DNA from: Isoetes taiwanensis
Lineage: Eukaryota > Streptophyta > Lycopodiopsida > Isoetales > Isoetaceae
DNA length: 64,000 bases
NCBI GenBank assembly: GCA_021234155.1
Contig: JAJEKV010000099.1
Coordinates: 3,505,453-3,569,452 of the forward strand
Direction: 5' to 3'
Shown here piece by piece: positions 46,680-57,230 of this stretch. The translations under genes and the position numbers were made by a program. Position 1 is the stretch's first letter; every line of letters begins with the position of its first letter. The notes under the pieces were generated by a model. The model was not told the DNA's origin. It worked only from the letters and a program-made list of their open reading frames with translations, and made no database searches.

Positions 46680-48690
46680 TTGAATGTATCTATTATGAGG
46701 ATTATCCCAAGATTCCTATAGATTCCCTAAGACTCTATGTGGAGTCTTCTAGATTTCCTTAGCCTCTACGAAGATTCCTCTACATTCTCCAAGATTCCAT
46801 CGAGAATACCCTAGATTCTCAAACATTTAATGAAGATTTTCCCAAGGTTCTATGTAGATTATCTTGGATTCCCATAGATTCTATAAAGATTTCTCTAGCT
46901 CCACAATTCCATCAAGATTTCCAAAGATTCTATATAGATTCCTCTAGAATCTCCATGATTCCATCAAGATTCCCTAGATTCTCAAAGATTTTATGAAGAT
47001 TTTTTTAGATTCCCCTAGTTTCCATGAAGATTCCTTTAGGTTCTCCAAGATTCCATCAAGATTCCTAGGGATTCCTCTTGATTATTAAAGATTTTATAAA
47101 GATTCCTTTAGATCATATGTAGATTACCCTATGCTCTCCAAGATTCCATCAAGATTCCCCTAGAATCTCAAAGATCCCATCAAGATTCCCAAATATTCTC
47201 TCAAGGTTCACATAAATTCCCCAAGAATCTATATAGATTCTCTAAGATACTAAGACGATTCCCCTAGACTCCCAAATATTCTATGAAGATTTCCTTCGAT
47301 ATCCTTACATCCTCTCAAAATTCCCCTAGATTCCTAGAGATTGCCCCGAGACTCACCTAGATTTTCCATGATTCTTTGTATAGTCTCTTGATTCCCTTCG
47401 ATTCTATGAAGATTCCTACAGTTTCTCAAAGATTTCATGAAGATTCCCCTAGATTCCTAAAGGTTTTATTGAGATTCCTTTAGATTCCCTTAGATACTAT
47501 GAAGATTAAGATTCCATCAAGATTCTCCTAGATTTGTAAAGATTCTATGTAGATTCTCTAAGATCCTTTCAAGGTTCACCTAGATTCTCAAATATTCTAT
47601 GAAGATTCCCTGTTTCCATAAATTCTCTCGAGATTTCCATAGATCCTCAAAGATTGTCCCAAGATTCACCTAGATTCCCAGGCGGTCCGGCGCGGGCAAG
47701 TGCGAACCCGAAGCGGGCAAGGGCGCATTGCTGACGTGGAAACCATCTCGGCACGCCGTCCAAGATGCGTGCTGATGTGTCAGCCCCCCGTTATCATCTT
47801 TTGTGATTCCAAGTAGCCAGGGAATAACAAAAAAAAATCAATTTAACATTCTAGACTTTAGGAGCATAGACCTGGTGCACCTTCCAGGACCTGCGCTGAC
47901 GTGTCAGTCCCCCGTTATCAGCCAAGTACCCCCGTTATCAGCCGAAGCGTGCGCGACGGGCATAGAGCTGCCTCGGGTGGTCCGGCTTTAGATTCCCTTA
48001 GATACTATGAAGATTGAGATTCCATCAAGATTCTCCTAGATTTTTAAAGATTCTATGTAGATTCTCTAAGATCCTTTCAAGGTTCACCTAGATTCTCAAA
48101 TATTCTATGAAGATTCCCTGTTTCCATAAATTCTCTCGAGATTTTCATAGATCCTCAAAGATTGTCCCAAGATTCACCTAGATTCCCCACAATTCTATAT
48201 AGATTCCCTTAGATCCTATGAAGATTTCCTTCGGTTCTCCAAGATTTCATCAAGATTCCTCTAGATTCTTGAAGATTCCATCGAGATTCCCCTACATTCT
48301 GAACTATTCTCTCAAGATTCATATAGATTCCCCAAGATTCTATCTAGATTCTCTAAGATGCTATGAAGATTCCCCTAGATTCCCATAGATCCTCTTGAGG
48401 TTCCCATAGTCCCTAAGATTCTCTTGAGATTCCCTAAATTCCCAAAGACTATTCCAAGATTCCTCTACATTCCCCAACATTCTATGTAGATTCTCTTAGC
48501 TTCCCTAAGATATTATGAGGATTCCCTTAGATTCCCAAAGATTCTCCCAAGAATCCTAAAGATTCTCTTGAGATTCTTCGGATTCCATAAGGTTCTGTTG
48601 AGATTCTTCTAGATTCCTAAAGATTCCATGAAGATTCTCCTAGATTCCCTTAAAGTACCATAAATTTCGTAAAGTTCTAAGATTCTAAGA
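46680..48690. repeat. 2-kb degenerate AGATTC-type array
   Basis: Words agattcc, tctatgaagattcc, catcaagattcc and ctagattc recur every 12-25 bases throughout, with no fixed unit. Frames on both strands are short. It is interrupted by a GC-rich block at about 47681-47986. Confidence 0.92.
47479..48188. repeat. GC-rich 0.3-kb block between 200-bp direct repeats
   Basis: About 47479-47680 and 47986-48188 are near-identical copies of the same AGATTC-array segment (starting tttagattcccttagatac). Between them lies a GC-rich block beginning ggcggtccgg and ending ggtggtccggc, with three cccccgttatca words, two of them after gtgtcag. A unit duplication that trapped foreign DNA, or an insertion by recombination, would both fit. 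Confidence 0.8.
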
Positions 48691-48699
48691 AGATTCTTA

Positions 48700-49248
48700 G
48701 AATCTGATCACGTTGGCTCCAATTGCAACAGAATAGTGCCAAAGCACTAGTCATTGGAAAGCTCTCGACGAGAGGGGTCCAATGGCATAGGCCCCACCTT
48801 CATCCGACCTCTGTACTGCAAGTTACGTGTCTTTGAATGCGATTAAAAAAAAGAAGCTTCTTGGAAAGTGCATTCATAAATGCTTTTTAACTTTTTATTA
48901 ATGAGAATGCCACCTCACCTCTTAAAAAAAAATATCAATTCAATATAAAAAGTTAAGGGCTAGGATTTATCCTTACCCTTTGATCTAATGGTTAGAATTT
49001 GCTGCATCAACTCCACTTTTTGGCACCTTCCTTACAAAATTTAAGGGCTAGGATTTCTTCTCCCCTTTTGATCCAATGGCTTGGGGATGTGGTGTATGCC
49101 CCATGCATGCCCATGCATGCCCCCATGGAGATCCAATGGCTATATGTTCACCACCTCACCTATTTTTAAACAAACGGCCTAGATCGATTTGAATATATAG
49201 ATATCTATTTCATGGGGGCATCCAAAGTAATTTTATATATATTATTAT
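48700..49248. other. No gene; short direct repeats
   Basis: Words (ta)agggctaggattt and ttgat-caatgg occur near 48955 and again near 49041. The tgcccatgcatgcccc repeat is at 49100. No coding signal. Confidence 0.6.
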
Positions 49249-50279
49249 GATATAGTAATAAAAGCAAAATGTGGTGTGTGCAGAGCATCTCGGCCGTCAA
49301 TTTCTTTTCCCACAACTTTCATTCTGGGCCGTTGAGTAGTTAGTTATTATTTTGCCATTTTTTTTTGCTAGATCGATGCATGCGAGACTAAGAGAAACAA
49401 CCGCAAACCATTTTGCACAATCGACTGGAGTATTTTCTTAGAAAGGTGTGCAATGAATAATCGTTTGGCAAAGAGTCTCTTAGGCATGCAAAACAGAAGT
49501 CGGAGTTGAAAGAAGCTTTATCTGCAGCGTGGATGCAGAAGGTTTTTCTTGTGAAACGGCAAAGCAGAAAGGTTTTTCTTCTGCACATCTCACCTGTTGC
49601 TCTTATTTACCTTATTTACCTCACCTGTCGCTCTTATTTACCTTTACGGCTTACTTACCACATCTTTTATCTGCCTCCACATATAACGGCTATGATATTA
49701 TGATGTATGTTATGTTTTTGCAGATCTACAAAGCGTTCTTCATATATCCAGGCTAAGAGAAAGATCCCGGGATAATCGAGGTTGTTGTCGGCTTTGCTCG
49801 CAAAATCCGACCTTAAATAGAAGACTCAATGGTATTTACTTGCTTTGTCATTTAAACCTTCTTTCTTTTTTTGCAGGAGTTTTCTCTCAGGCGTTCAATG
49901 GAGGTTATTCCTTTGTAGGATCCGGCAAAAAGAAGCAGCAAATATCGTATCATTTCTCTACCTTTGTTTATCCCTTTGTCGTTTCAAGAGAAAAACACAT
50001 GTATTGTGCATGATTTTTTCTGAGGTGGCATAAAAGGAAACTCTGGACGAAATTACATTGCCCTTTGTTGAATTTTTTTCCCTGATCCAGTGCAATGCAT
50101 CCGCTCTGCTGTCTTCTTTGTAGCTGTGAATTCATTGGCCTGGATTCATTGCTCATAGGTTGAGGCAAAAGAACATGGTATTGATCTCCAAATTACTGAG
50201 GTTCGAACCTCCAGGAAGTGAAGCCTCTTTTTACACCGACTAGAATGTTTGTCAGAAACAATCTGTGATTTTTAGCCTC

Positions 50280-51180
50280 ACTAGCTCACTAGGTTAATGC
50301 ATGCCAGAACGACGTGAATGCCCTGCCCTGTCGAACCAAATCTACAGATGAGGCTCCCGCCTCGACATCAATCGCCCTGCTTATGATAGCAAGATCGTAG
50401 GTAATCGCTCGGGGTTCTTCAATAGATCTACATTTGCTTCCGCTTGAGCAATCACCTTGCCGTCTTTTGAGCTTGGAATCGCCATAGCAGGTAGAACCCT
50501 AACTTCTCCTTCCTTCTCTTTCGATTTCTCAGAAAATTTCTCAGTTTTCTAGAAGGTTTGCAATCGGTTTTCCACTGGTTTAATGCGGTAGCAAAACTTC
50601 TTTGCTTCTTTGCCTGTACAAAATCCGAGTAAGTATTGAACGAATAAGTCTTGAGATATCTTCTAGGTATTAATGGGACTAATTGGACAGTGGGGATCAA
50701 ACCAGTGGAAGGGCAGCGATCAAGCTAGGGCAACGATCAAGCAGCTTCATCCTTGATCCCTTTTTTGCCATTAAAAATCTCTCAGGTATTTCTGGAATGC
50801 TATTTGAATTCGAGATATGGAGCTCTGTGATAGAATACCTTTCAATGTCAGTTGTTTTTGCTCTTAAATGGCGTGATTCTGTCAATCTGGCTTAGTTCGG
50901 GCTGTTCTTTTTACTTGAAAGACGGCGATGCAGAAGAGCTTCTTGATGCGAAAATGCCATTGAAAACTTTTCCATACCCTACTTCTCTAGCGAGCATAAG
51001 CATTAGATATGCCAGAGCTTTTAAGTCCGGTTTGTCTATATTCAGGCACATCATGCATTTGAGGCACACCATAGGTCCTTTTCTCCAATGTGATATTTTA
51101 CTACCCTGGGAAATCAAATGCAAAGATTTTTTTTCATATTCTGCAATTGGTCCTTCCATCTCTGCGTTATCCAGCATATA
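50280..51180 (-). pseudogene. Captured gene fragments in Helitron copy B
   Basis: This is the counterpart of copy A 24700-25600: EMEGPIAEYEKKSLHLISQG at 51160-51100, and MAIPSSKDGKVIAQAEANVD followed by LLKNPERLPTILLS from about 50485. The second piece is open longer than in copy A. Unknown family. Confidence 0.4.
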
Positions 51181-52540
51181 GTATGACGTTCACTTGCAGG
51201 CCAAGATTTAAGTTCCATTGTTTGCAGATCATTTTAAATATGTCTTCTCTGCTCAAGTAATTTCTGAAAGTAGACAGAGATAATTCTGTTTTTAAGTTAA
51301 AGTTTATTCAATGTCATAAATACTCATATCGTCCAAGTGTTTGTTGTGCTATGGTTTGTTAGCATGTGCTGCATCAGTGTTCAGTAGTGCTCCAGTGCTT
51401 TAGCTCATGTGTCCACCCATGCTGAGGATGCACCTACTAGATCCTTATGGGAAAAGGAAGTAGAAGTGGCCCTTATGGGAAAAGGAAGTAGAAGTGGCTT
51501 GATCTCATGGCCTCTTCTCTCAGAATTTTAACTGAAAACTTACCAAAACCTAAGAGGGTAAGAAACCATTATTACAGTTAGTGAAAGACATGTTTCTCAA
51601 ATGTTCTTTAATCACCAGCACTAGCTTTTGATGAACAAACCTCTTCTTTTGTACACGAATGCCTAATTGCATATGTTTGAATGGAAATATAATATAATAT
51701 ACTACTTCAGCAAAGACCTTATCATGGCATAGCCGTCTAGATGGAGATTTAATATTATATGCTGCTTGAGCAGAGACCTCATCATTCACAAGTAGCAGCA
51801 GCACTAACAACTGTAGGGATTGTTATTCAGACAGCAGGGGATAAAAACCCCTTTGGCATTTTCAGAAGATACATTTTAAAACCCAAAAAAATTCTTTGGT
51901 TTGTTCTTAGGAACGTTCATGCATGGCGGAAGCATGGAATAAATAAATTAGAGTTGCTGGCAGATATGCAGTACATTGGATTGATTATTAGTGAATGAGT
52001 AGTCGACCTACCATAGTGGCCAGCATAGAGTTAAATAAAGAAGAGGTTCCAATCTCAATTTTGCAGAAGTTCTGATCTTTGTTCTATTTGCCAATAACTG
52101 GGACTTATAGCTATTGCATGCTCAAGCACCCAGCAAAACTGTTTTTCTCACCGTAGCATCTAGCAGCAAGCAGAGGTTCCAAAAGGTGGATTACTGTTAA
52201 ACTGCCGACGAGTAGCAAATTTCGAAGATAGAGCTATGGTCAGTATTTATTGCTTCCCTGGCATACTGGAACTTGCAGTGCTCTATATCTTTTAGTTCAT
52301 GAGTTGGAGGCTGGTTCTTCACTACTATAAACCCAAATCACGGGAGTTTTCCAGTTAAGTTTTTGTTTATATCCCAAAACACATTAATGCTTTTAGTTCA
52401 TTTACTTTGAGCGATGTTGCTGTTGCGTTCAATAACTTATAGATTTCATTTGATATGATATGCTTAGCTGGAGTGTTGAATTCCATGGTGCTTGGCATTC
52501 AAAATTTTCTTTGTAAGCATTTACCTTGTGTTTCTTCCTT

Positions 52541-52549
52541 TGATATGTG

Positions 52550-52552
<3 letters not shown>
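52541..52552. repeat. LINE target-site duplication, left copy
   Basis: tgatatgtgaac, repeated at 60574-60585. The site occurs once in Helitron copy A (inverse form at about 23333-23344). Confidence 0.93.
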
Positions 52553-52580
<28 letters not shown>

Positions 52581-53770
52581 GAGAGAATGAGATATTTTTT
52601 TCATTAATTAAAGATCAGGAGATACATCGATGGCAACAGAGTGTTGCTATAATTACTAGATGTAGCTATTATGGCAATAGCTAGTAAAGCAATTTAATAA
52701 AAACCAAAAGTAGCCAAAAGTTTAAGTGCTTGGCTATTTTAATTTTGGATGCAGTTAACATCAGCAAAATGAAGAGTTCAGTTCTCTTTTTGAAGTCTTC
52801 TACAACTGCTCCAAATAGCTTCAGTGATCGGTTGGATTACCTGTGAAAACACAATTGAGCCAAAATATGTAAGAAAAGCAGATGGATTCAAAGATTGGAT
52901 ATTTTCAGTGGTCCAGGAAAGTGAAGTGGTCTGTGAAGGCTGGTTGAAGAATGTGGTTGGTATTAGTTCCCCAGTCCAAAGCTTCCAGAAGATCATTCAC
53001 ACAAGAGGTAGCCATGATGAGCAGAAGATTTCCATGTGCATCAGCCTTGCCCCTATGATAATAGTAACACTCTCTGTAGAACTCGAATTGGCTGTCTGTC
53101 ATCTGCCTGTTGTGGATTTCTAAGAACCACCAAAGAATGTTCATCTGATAGGTGCTTCTGCAAAATTCATAAGCCCATTGGATTTCTCTTACTGGAAATT
53201 CATGTAGCCTGGGAAAAATCCTGTCTGGAATTTTGGATTTCCAATCAAAATCTGCATAGGCATTGACCTGAGTGTCAAATTTGCTTAAGTTCCTCTCGGC
53301 ACCAAGCAAGTCAAAACTTGTATCCAAAGAAGTCCACGTAACATCGTGTACTCTAGCATTAAGATCAGAAAATAGGTTAGTATGCGCTTGGTAGCAGTGT
53401 AATTTAAATAACTTATAATGACCACAAAAAGAACCAATTGAATTCCACTTTTTGTCATAGTTGTCCCCTTCAATTTGAATCCCTGTGGAGTGAGTCGAGG
53501 TTTGTAGATCATGCATAACATTAATTTTAATCCAAACGCATGTAAGTAGCATAACCACCATGAATGCATCTCGTTCTCGTGTTTCCATATATTCCATATA
53601 ACAAGAAGAGTAAGGTGTTAACATATTTATCATTATTCATTAAGACATCAACCAAATTACTTGGCTTGCTGATGGATAATATGTTTTGGCACCATGTCCA
53701 TAAGGGTTCTAATTTTGGGCGCTTAAATATATGAACCAAAGATTGTGGCAATTGCACCCAAGAGGACAAT
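52581..53770 (-). pseudogene. ORF2 C-terminal tail and 3' region of the LINE
   Basis: After ORF2's stop at 53709, the zf-RVT pattern resumes in another frame as SLVHIFKRPKLEPLWTWC, so one small indel near 53745 breaks the domain (CPLGCNCHN | SLVHIFK). A long frame at 53633-52905 (242 aa, rich in W, Y and H) lies beyond. It could be the rest of the C-terminus, but I see no clear RNase H motif. Confidence 0.6.
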
Positions 53771-56700
53771 TCACAGAAATAGGACTAAGACCATTCTTCA
53801 GTCTAGATGGATTATAATGCTTAGCAATGCTCTCTAGATTGGATAAGCTTTTGTTGGCTAGCAACCAGATAAAATATGACACTTTTGGAGGACAGTAAGA
53901 AAACCAAGTGTTTCTGTGGACTTTATCAGTTTCCTGGTCATTTAGATTCCAATAGGTCTTGGCTTTTGAAGGAGCATTGTTGTCGGCTAGCAACTTATAG
54001 ATCATGGAGACTTTATAGGTATATTTCCCTTTGCATGACCAATCAGGATTGGGATTGACATTGCTAATGTTGAGGGGGAAAAGTTTGGCCTTGAAATGTT
54101 TAAATATACACCTATCTGAAGAGGTACCAGCAATTCTATTCTTGAGAGCAGTCCATGAGATCCAACTACCATTTGATCTGAGATCTCCAATTGAAGAAAT
54201 TCCCTGTAGAGACCATTTCTTGTAGATCCTGGGATGATTGATAGCAAGAGGTATGTCATTCTGTTTAGATAAGAAAGGATTCCAGAATAAAGATGTAGAT
54301 GATTGAAATAAGTCTGAACTGTTATGAGACATTAGCTTAGAAATCCTGTTCCAAGCAAGAACTAAATTTCTCATTAGAGGGGAGATATTTTTAGCAGGAT
54401 TGATGTCAAAGAATATAGATGAGGGAAGTTGATGCCTGATGGAAGGATGACCTTCAATTCCACATTTTTGGAACCAGAACTTAATAAATACTGAAGCTGG
54501 ATTTTCTTTATTGAAGATAGCTCTCCAGACATGCTTCCCAGCTAAGGCCACACCCTGCAAAAATAAATTCTTACAGCCAATACCCCCCTGGGATTTTGGT
54601 CTCGTGATGTGATTCCAGCCAATCATATGATTTTTCCCCCAAATGAAGTTCCTGATAATTCTTTCTAGCTGGAGGTAGACACTTTTAGGTGCAAGCAAAG
54701 CAGAAGAAAAGTATATATGAGAACTGGCAATCACTGCATTTGCTATAATGGACCTGCCAGCCAAAGATAAACAGTTGCCATAGGTATTTAGCTTTCTTTT
54801 GATCCGAGAAATGATAGGGGACCAGAGACCCTTGATATTAGAATCTAGAGACAAGGGCATTCCCAACAAATTGATGGCTTGAGTATTCTTGAAGCATTTA
54901 ATCCCCAGAATAGACTGATTGTTTGTGTCCCCCATAATGGAACATTTATCCAAATTTAGATTAATGCCTGAGGCAGCTCCAAAGCAATTAATAATATTAA
55001 GATAATTTCCAATGTTGAGAGGATCATTCTTCAGAAAACTGAAAGAATCATCAGCATATTGAAGAATATTCATATCAGAAGTGTTGTCAGGAAGAATTAA
55101 GCCCTTAATATTTCCAATTTGTTGCTGGTGATTGATAACTCTGGTCAATATTTCAGTAACTGCAATGAATATGTAAGGGGCTAGAGGACAGCCTTGTCTC
55201 ACTCCTCTGGCAAGGGGAAAGAAAGAACCTGGGGAACCATTAATAAGGACAGCAGATTGAGATCTGGAATTTAGGCCAAGAATTAACTTAATGATCTTAT
55301 CTGGGAGGCCAATTTTCCTCAAAGCAAAATCAATAAATTTCCAATGTACAGAATCAAAGGCCTTTGAGAAATCCAGTTTCAGAAGTATACACCCTTGATT
55401 AGTATATTCATTCCAATGCAAACCTTCCATAGCAGCAATATAATTATCCAAGATATATCTGTTTGGAAGAAAAGCTGACTGGGAAGGGCTAATGATGTTT
55501 TGCAGATGCCCTTTGATTCTGTTAGCAATGATTTTGGCACAAACTTTATAAGAGGAGTTTGTTAAAGATATGGGTCTCCAGTCTGAAAAGAGTTTTGGAT
55601 CATCAGATTTGGGAATGAGAGAGATCAAACCCGCAGAGATGGCAGGATGAAGATGATTGGAATTCCAAAAACCATGAATCATATGCACAAAATCAAATTT
55701 GATTATGTCCCAAAAAGCAATATAAAATTCAGGGGGGAACCCATCTGGACCCGGGCTCTTTCCTTTTTGAAAAGATTTGAGGGTGGCATAAATCTCCTCA
55801 CAATTTGGATGAATACTCAGATCACCACTTACAGCAGAAATGGAAAAATTTGGTAAAGAGTTCACCATGTTGAAGAACTCAGTAGCCTTGGAGTTAGGAT
55901 TGAGATTGCCTTGGGAATCTAGCTGGTTGTCTGAAAATAGAGATTTATACTTCTCATTGAAGAAGGCAGAAATATCAGTAGGATTGTCTAAGCTGATGTC
56001 AACATCATTAAGCACAGAGGAGATATTGGATTTCAAAAGTCTATTCTTGGCTACTCGAAAGAAGAATTTAGAATTTCCATTGTCCATGTTGGAGTGATAT
56101 TTAAGTTTACACCTGATGGCAGCTCCCTTTGCATCAGATTCCTCTATAATTTTGATGGAATTTTCCAAGTTACCTTCTAAGAGATGGAGCTCAAGATTCC
56201 TGGGGTCCTGCTGAAGCTTAATTCTGACCTGCTTAATATCATGTAGCAGAGTTGTCTTCTCCTTATTTTTTTCCTCATGAAGAGATTTAGACCAGCCCTT
56301 GATCCAATGTTTAGCAGCTTTAATGTTAGCATAAAAAGCTCTCATGGAATAATTGTCAATGCTATGAACTCTAGGAAGGCTGGAATAAAAATTCCTGAAA
56401 TCAGCACAAAATTTCTCAGAGTTAAGAAGAGAGGTGTTAAATTTGTAAGGAATGTTGCCATGTCTCCTAGGAGAAATTTCAAGTCTCGTGGAAAGAAATT
56501 GGGGCTGATGGTCTGAAATAGAGGTGCTTTCATCACTGAAGACCAAACAATTATCCCAGAAAGGATTATTCAAGTTGGAGATATAAAATCTATCCAAAGC
56601 ACAGAAAACTCTTTTGTTGCCAGATTGTTTGTTAGACCAGGTAAATTTGGCAGTAGAAGAAGGAATGTGATGGAAAAGATGATTATCTAAGAGAGAGGAC

Positions 56701-57191
56701 CAGCAATCCTTTTCCTTAGAAGACATATTAATATGCTTGCCAATTTTGAGGTCCCAGGAGGGAGTGTTGTTAAAGTCTCCAGCCATAATCCATGCTGAGA
56801 TATTCTGATTTTTTAACCAAATATCCATTTGAGGCCAGGTACTCTCTCTGATCTTAGGATTAGTTGAAGCATAGATATTTAAAATCCCAAAATCCTCACC
56901 ATTTAAGGAGAAAGAGACAGCTTGCCAAGATCTGCAGGGACTATTATAGATAGATGTATGTGCCAAGTTTCTCCAAATGACACAAAGACCACCAGAAGTT
57001 CCATTAGCCTCAATCCAAGTGGAGGAGTAGCCTGGAGAAATCCAATCAGCCAGATTGGAGCATTCAAACAAAGGTAATCTTAGCTCTTGAAGAAGAATAA
57101 TGTCAGCATTATATTGCCTTATCTGGGCAATGGCTCTTCTTCTTTTTAGGGGACCTTTAATACCCCTTAAATTCCAGCTCATAATCTTCAT
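53709..57191 (-). CDS. LINE ORF2: endonuclease and reverse transcriptase
   Basis: A 1160-residue frame. The N-terminal apurinic-type endonuclease shows MSWNLRGI, LLQE, AGDFN and SDHQP, the expected catalytic set for nicking target DNA. The central RT shows ILLKLDFSKAFDSVHW, RGVRQGCPLAPYIF and the catalytic LQYADDSFSF. The C-terminal zf-RVT starts with FSYCPPKVSYFIWLLANKSL and NCPLGCNC but runs out of frame. ORF2 starts 39 bases after ORF1's stop. Compared with related ORF2 proteins it is cut short at the zinc-binding end by a frameshift, while EN and RT look intact. Confidence 0.93.
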   Translation of the reverse strand: MKIMSWNLRGIKGPLKRRRAIAQIRQYNADIILLQELRLPLFECSNLADWISPGYSSTWIEANGTSGGLCVIWRNLAHTSIYNSPCRSWQAVSFSLNGEDFGILNIYASTNPKIRESTWPQMDIWLKNQNISAWIMAGDFNNTPSWDLKIGKHINMSSKEKDCWSSLLDNHLFHHIPSSTAKFTWSNKQSGNKRVFCALDRFYISNLNNPFWDNCLVFSDESTSISDHQPQFLSTRLEISPRRHGNIPYKFNTSLLNSEKFCADFRNFYSSLPRVHSIDNYSMRAFYANIKAAKHWIKGWSKSLHEEKNKEKTTLLHDIKQVRIKLQQDPRNLELHLLEGNLENSIKIIEESDAKGAAIRCKLKYHSNMDNGNSKFFFRVAKNRLLKSNISSVLNDVDISLDNPTDISAFFNEKYKSLFSDNQLDSQGNLNPNSKATEFFNMVNSLPNFSISAVSGDLSIHPNCEEIYATLKSFQKGKSPGPDGFPPEFYIAFWDIIKFDFVHMIHGFWNSNHLHPAISAGLISLIPKSDDPKLFSDWRPISLTNSSYKVCAKIIANRIKGHLQNIISPSQSAFLPNRYILDNYIAAMEGLHWNEYTNQGCILLKLDFSKAFDSVHWKFIDFALRKIGLPDKIIKLILGLNSRSQSAVLINGSPGSFFPLARGVRQGCPLAPYIFIAVTEILTRVINHQQQIGNIKGLILPDNTSDMNILQYADDSFSFLKNDPLNIGNYLNIINCFGAASGINLNLDKCSIMGDTNNQSILGIKCFKNTQAINLLGMPLSLDSNIKGLWSPIISRIKRKLNTYGNCLSLAGRSIIANAVIASSHIYFSSALLAPKSVYLQLERIIRNFIWGKNHMIGWNHITRPKSQGGIGCKNLFLQGVALAGKHVWRAIFNKENPASVFIKFWFQKCGIEGHPSIRHQLPSSIFFDINPAKNISPLMRNLVLAWNRISKLMSHNSSDLFQSSTSLFWNPFLSKQNDIPLAINHPRIYKKWSLQGISSIGDLRSNGSWISWTALKNRIAGTSSDRCIFKHFKAKLFPLNISNVNPNPDWSCKGKYTYKVSMIYKLLADNNAPSKAKTYWNLNDQETDKVHRNTWFSYCPPKVSYFIWLLANKSLSNLESIAKHYNPSRLKNGLSPISVNCPLGCNCHNLWFIYLSAQN

Positions 57192-57230
57192 GTATTAGAT
57201 AGGAATTGATAAAAGGGAAGAAAAGGCCAA

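Noticed and set aside
46680-48690. CRISPR-like array
   Set aside because: The repeats are degenerate, with no constant repeat and spacer lengths, in a eukaryotic context.
52905-53633. LINE RNase H domain in the 242-aa frame
   Set aside because: No D-E-D-type RNase H motif could be recognised, so it is left as unassigned ORF2 tail.
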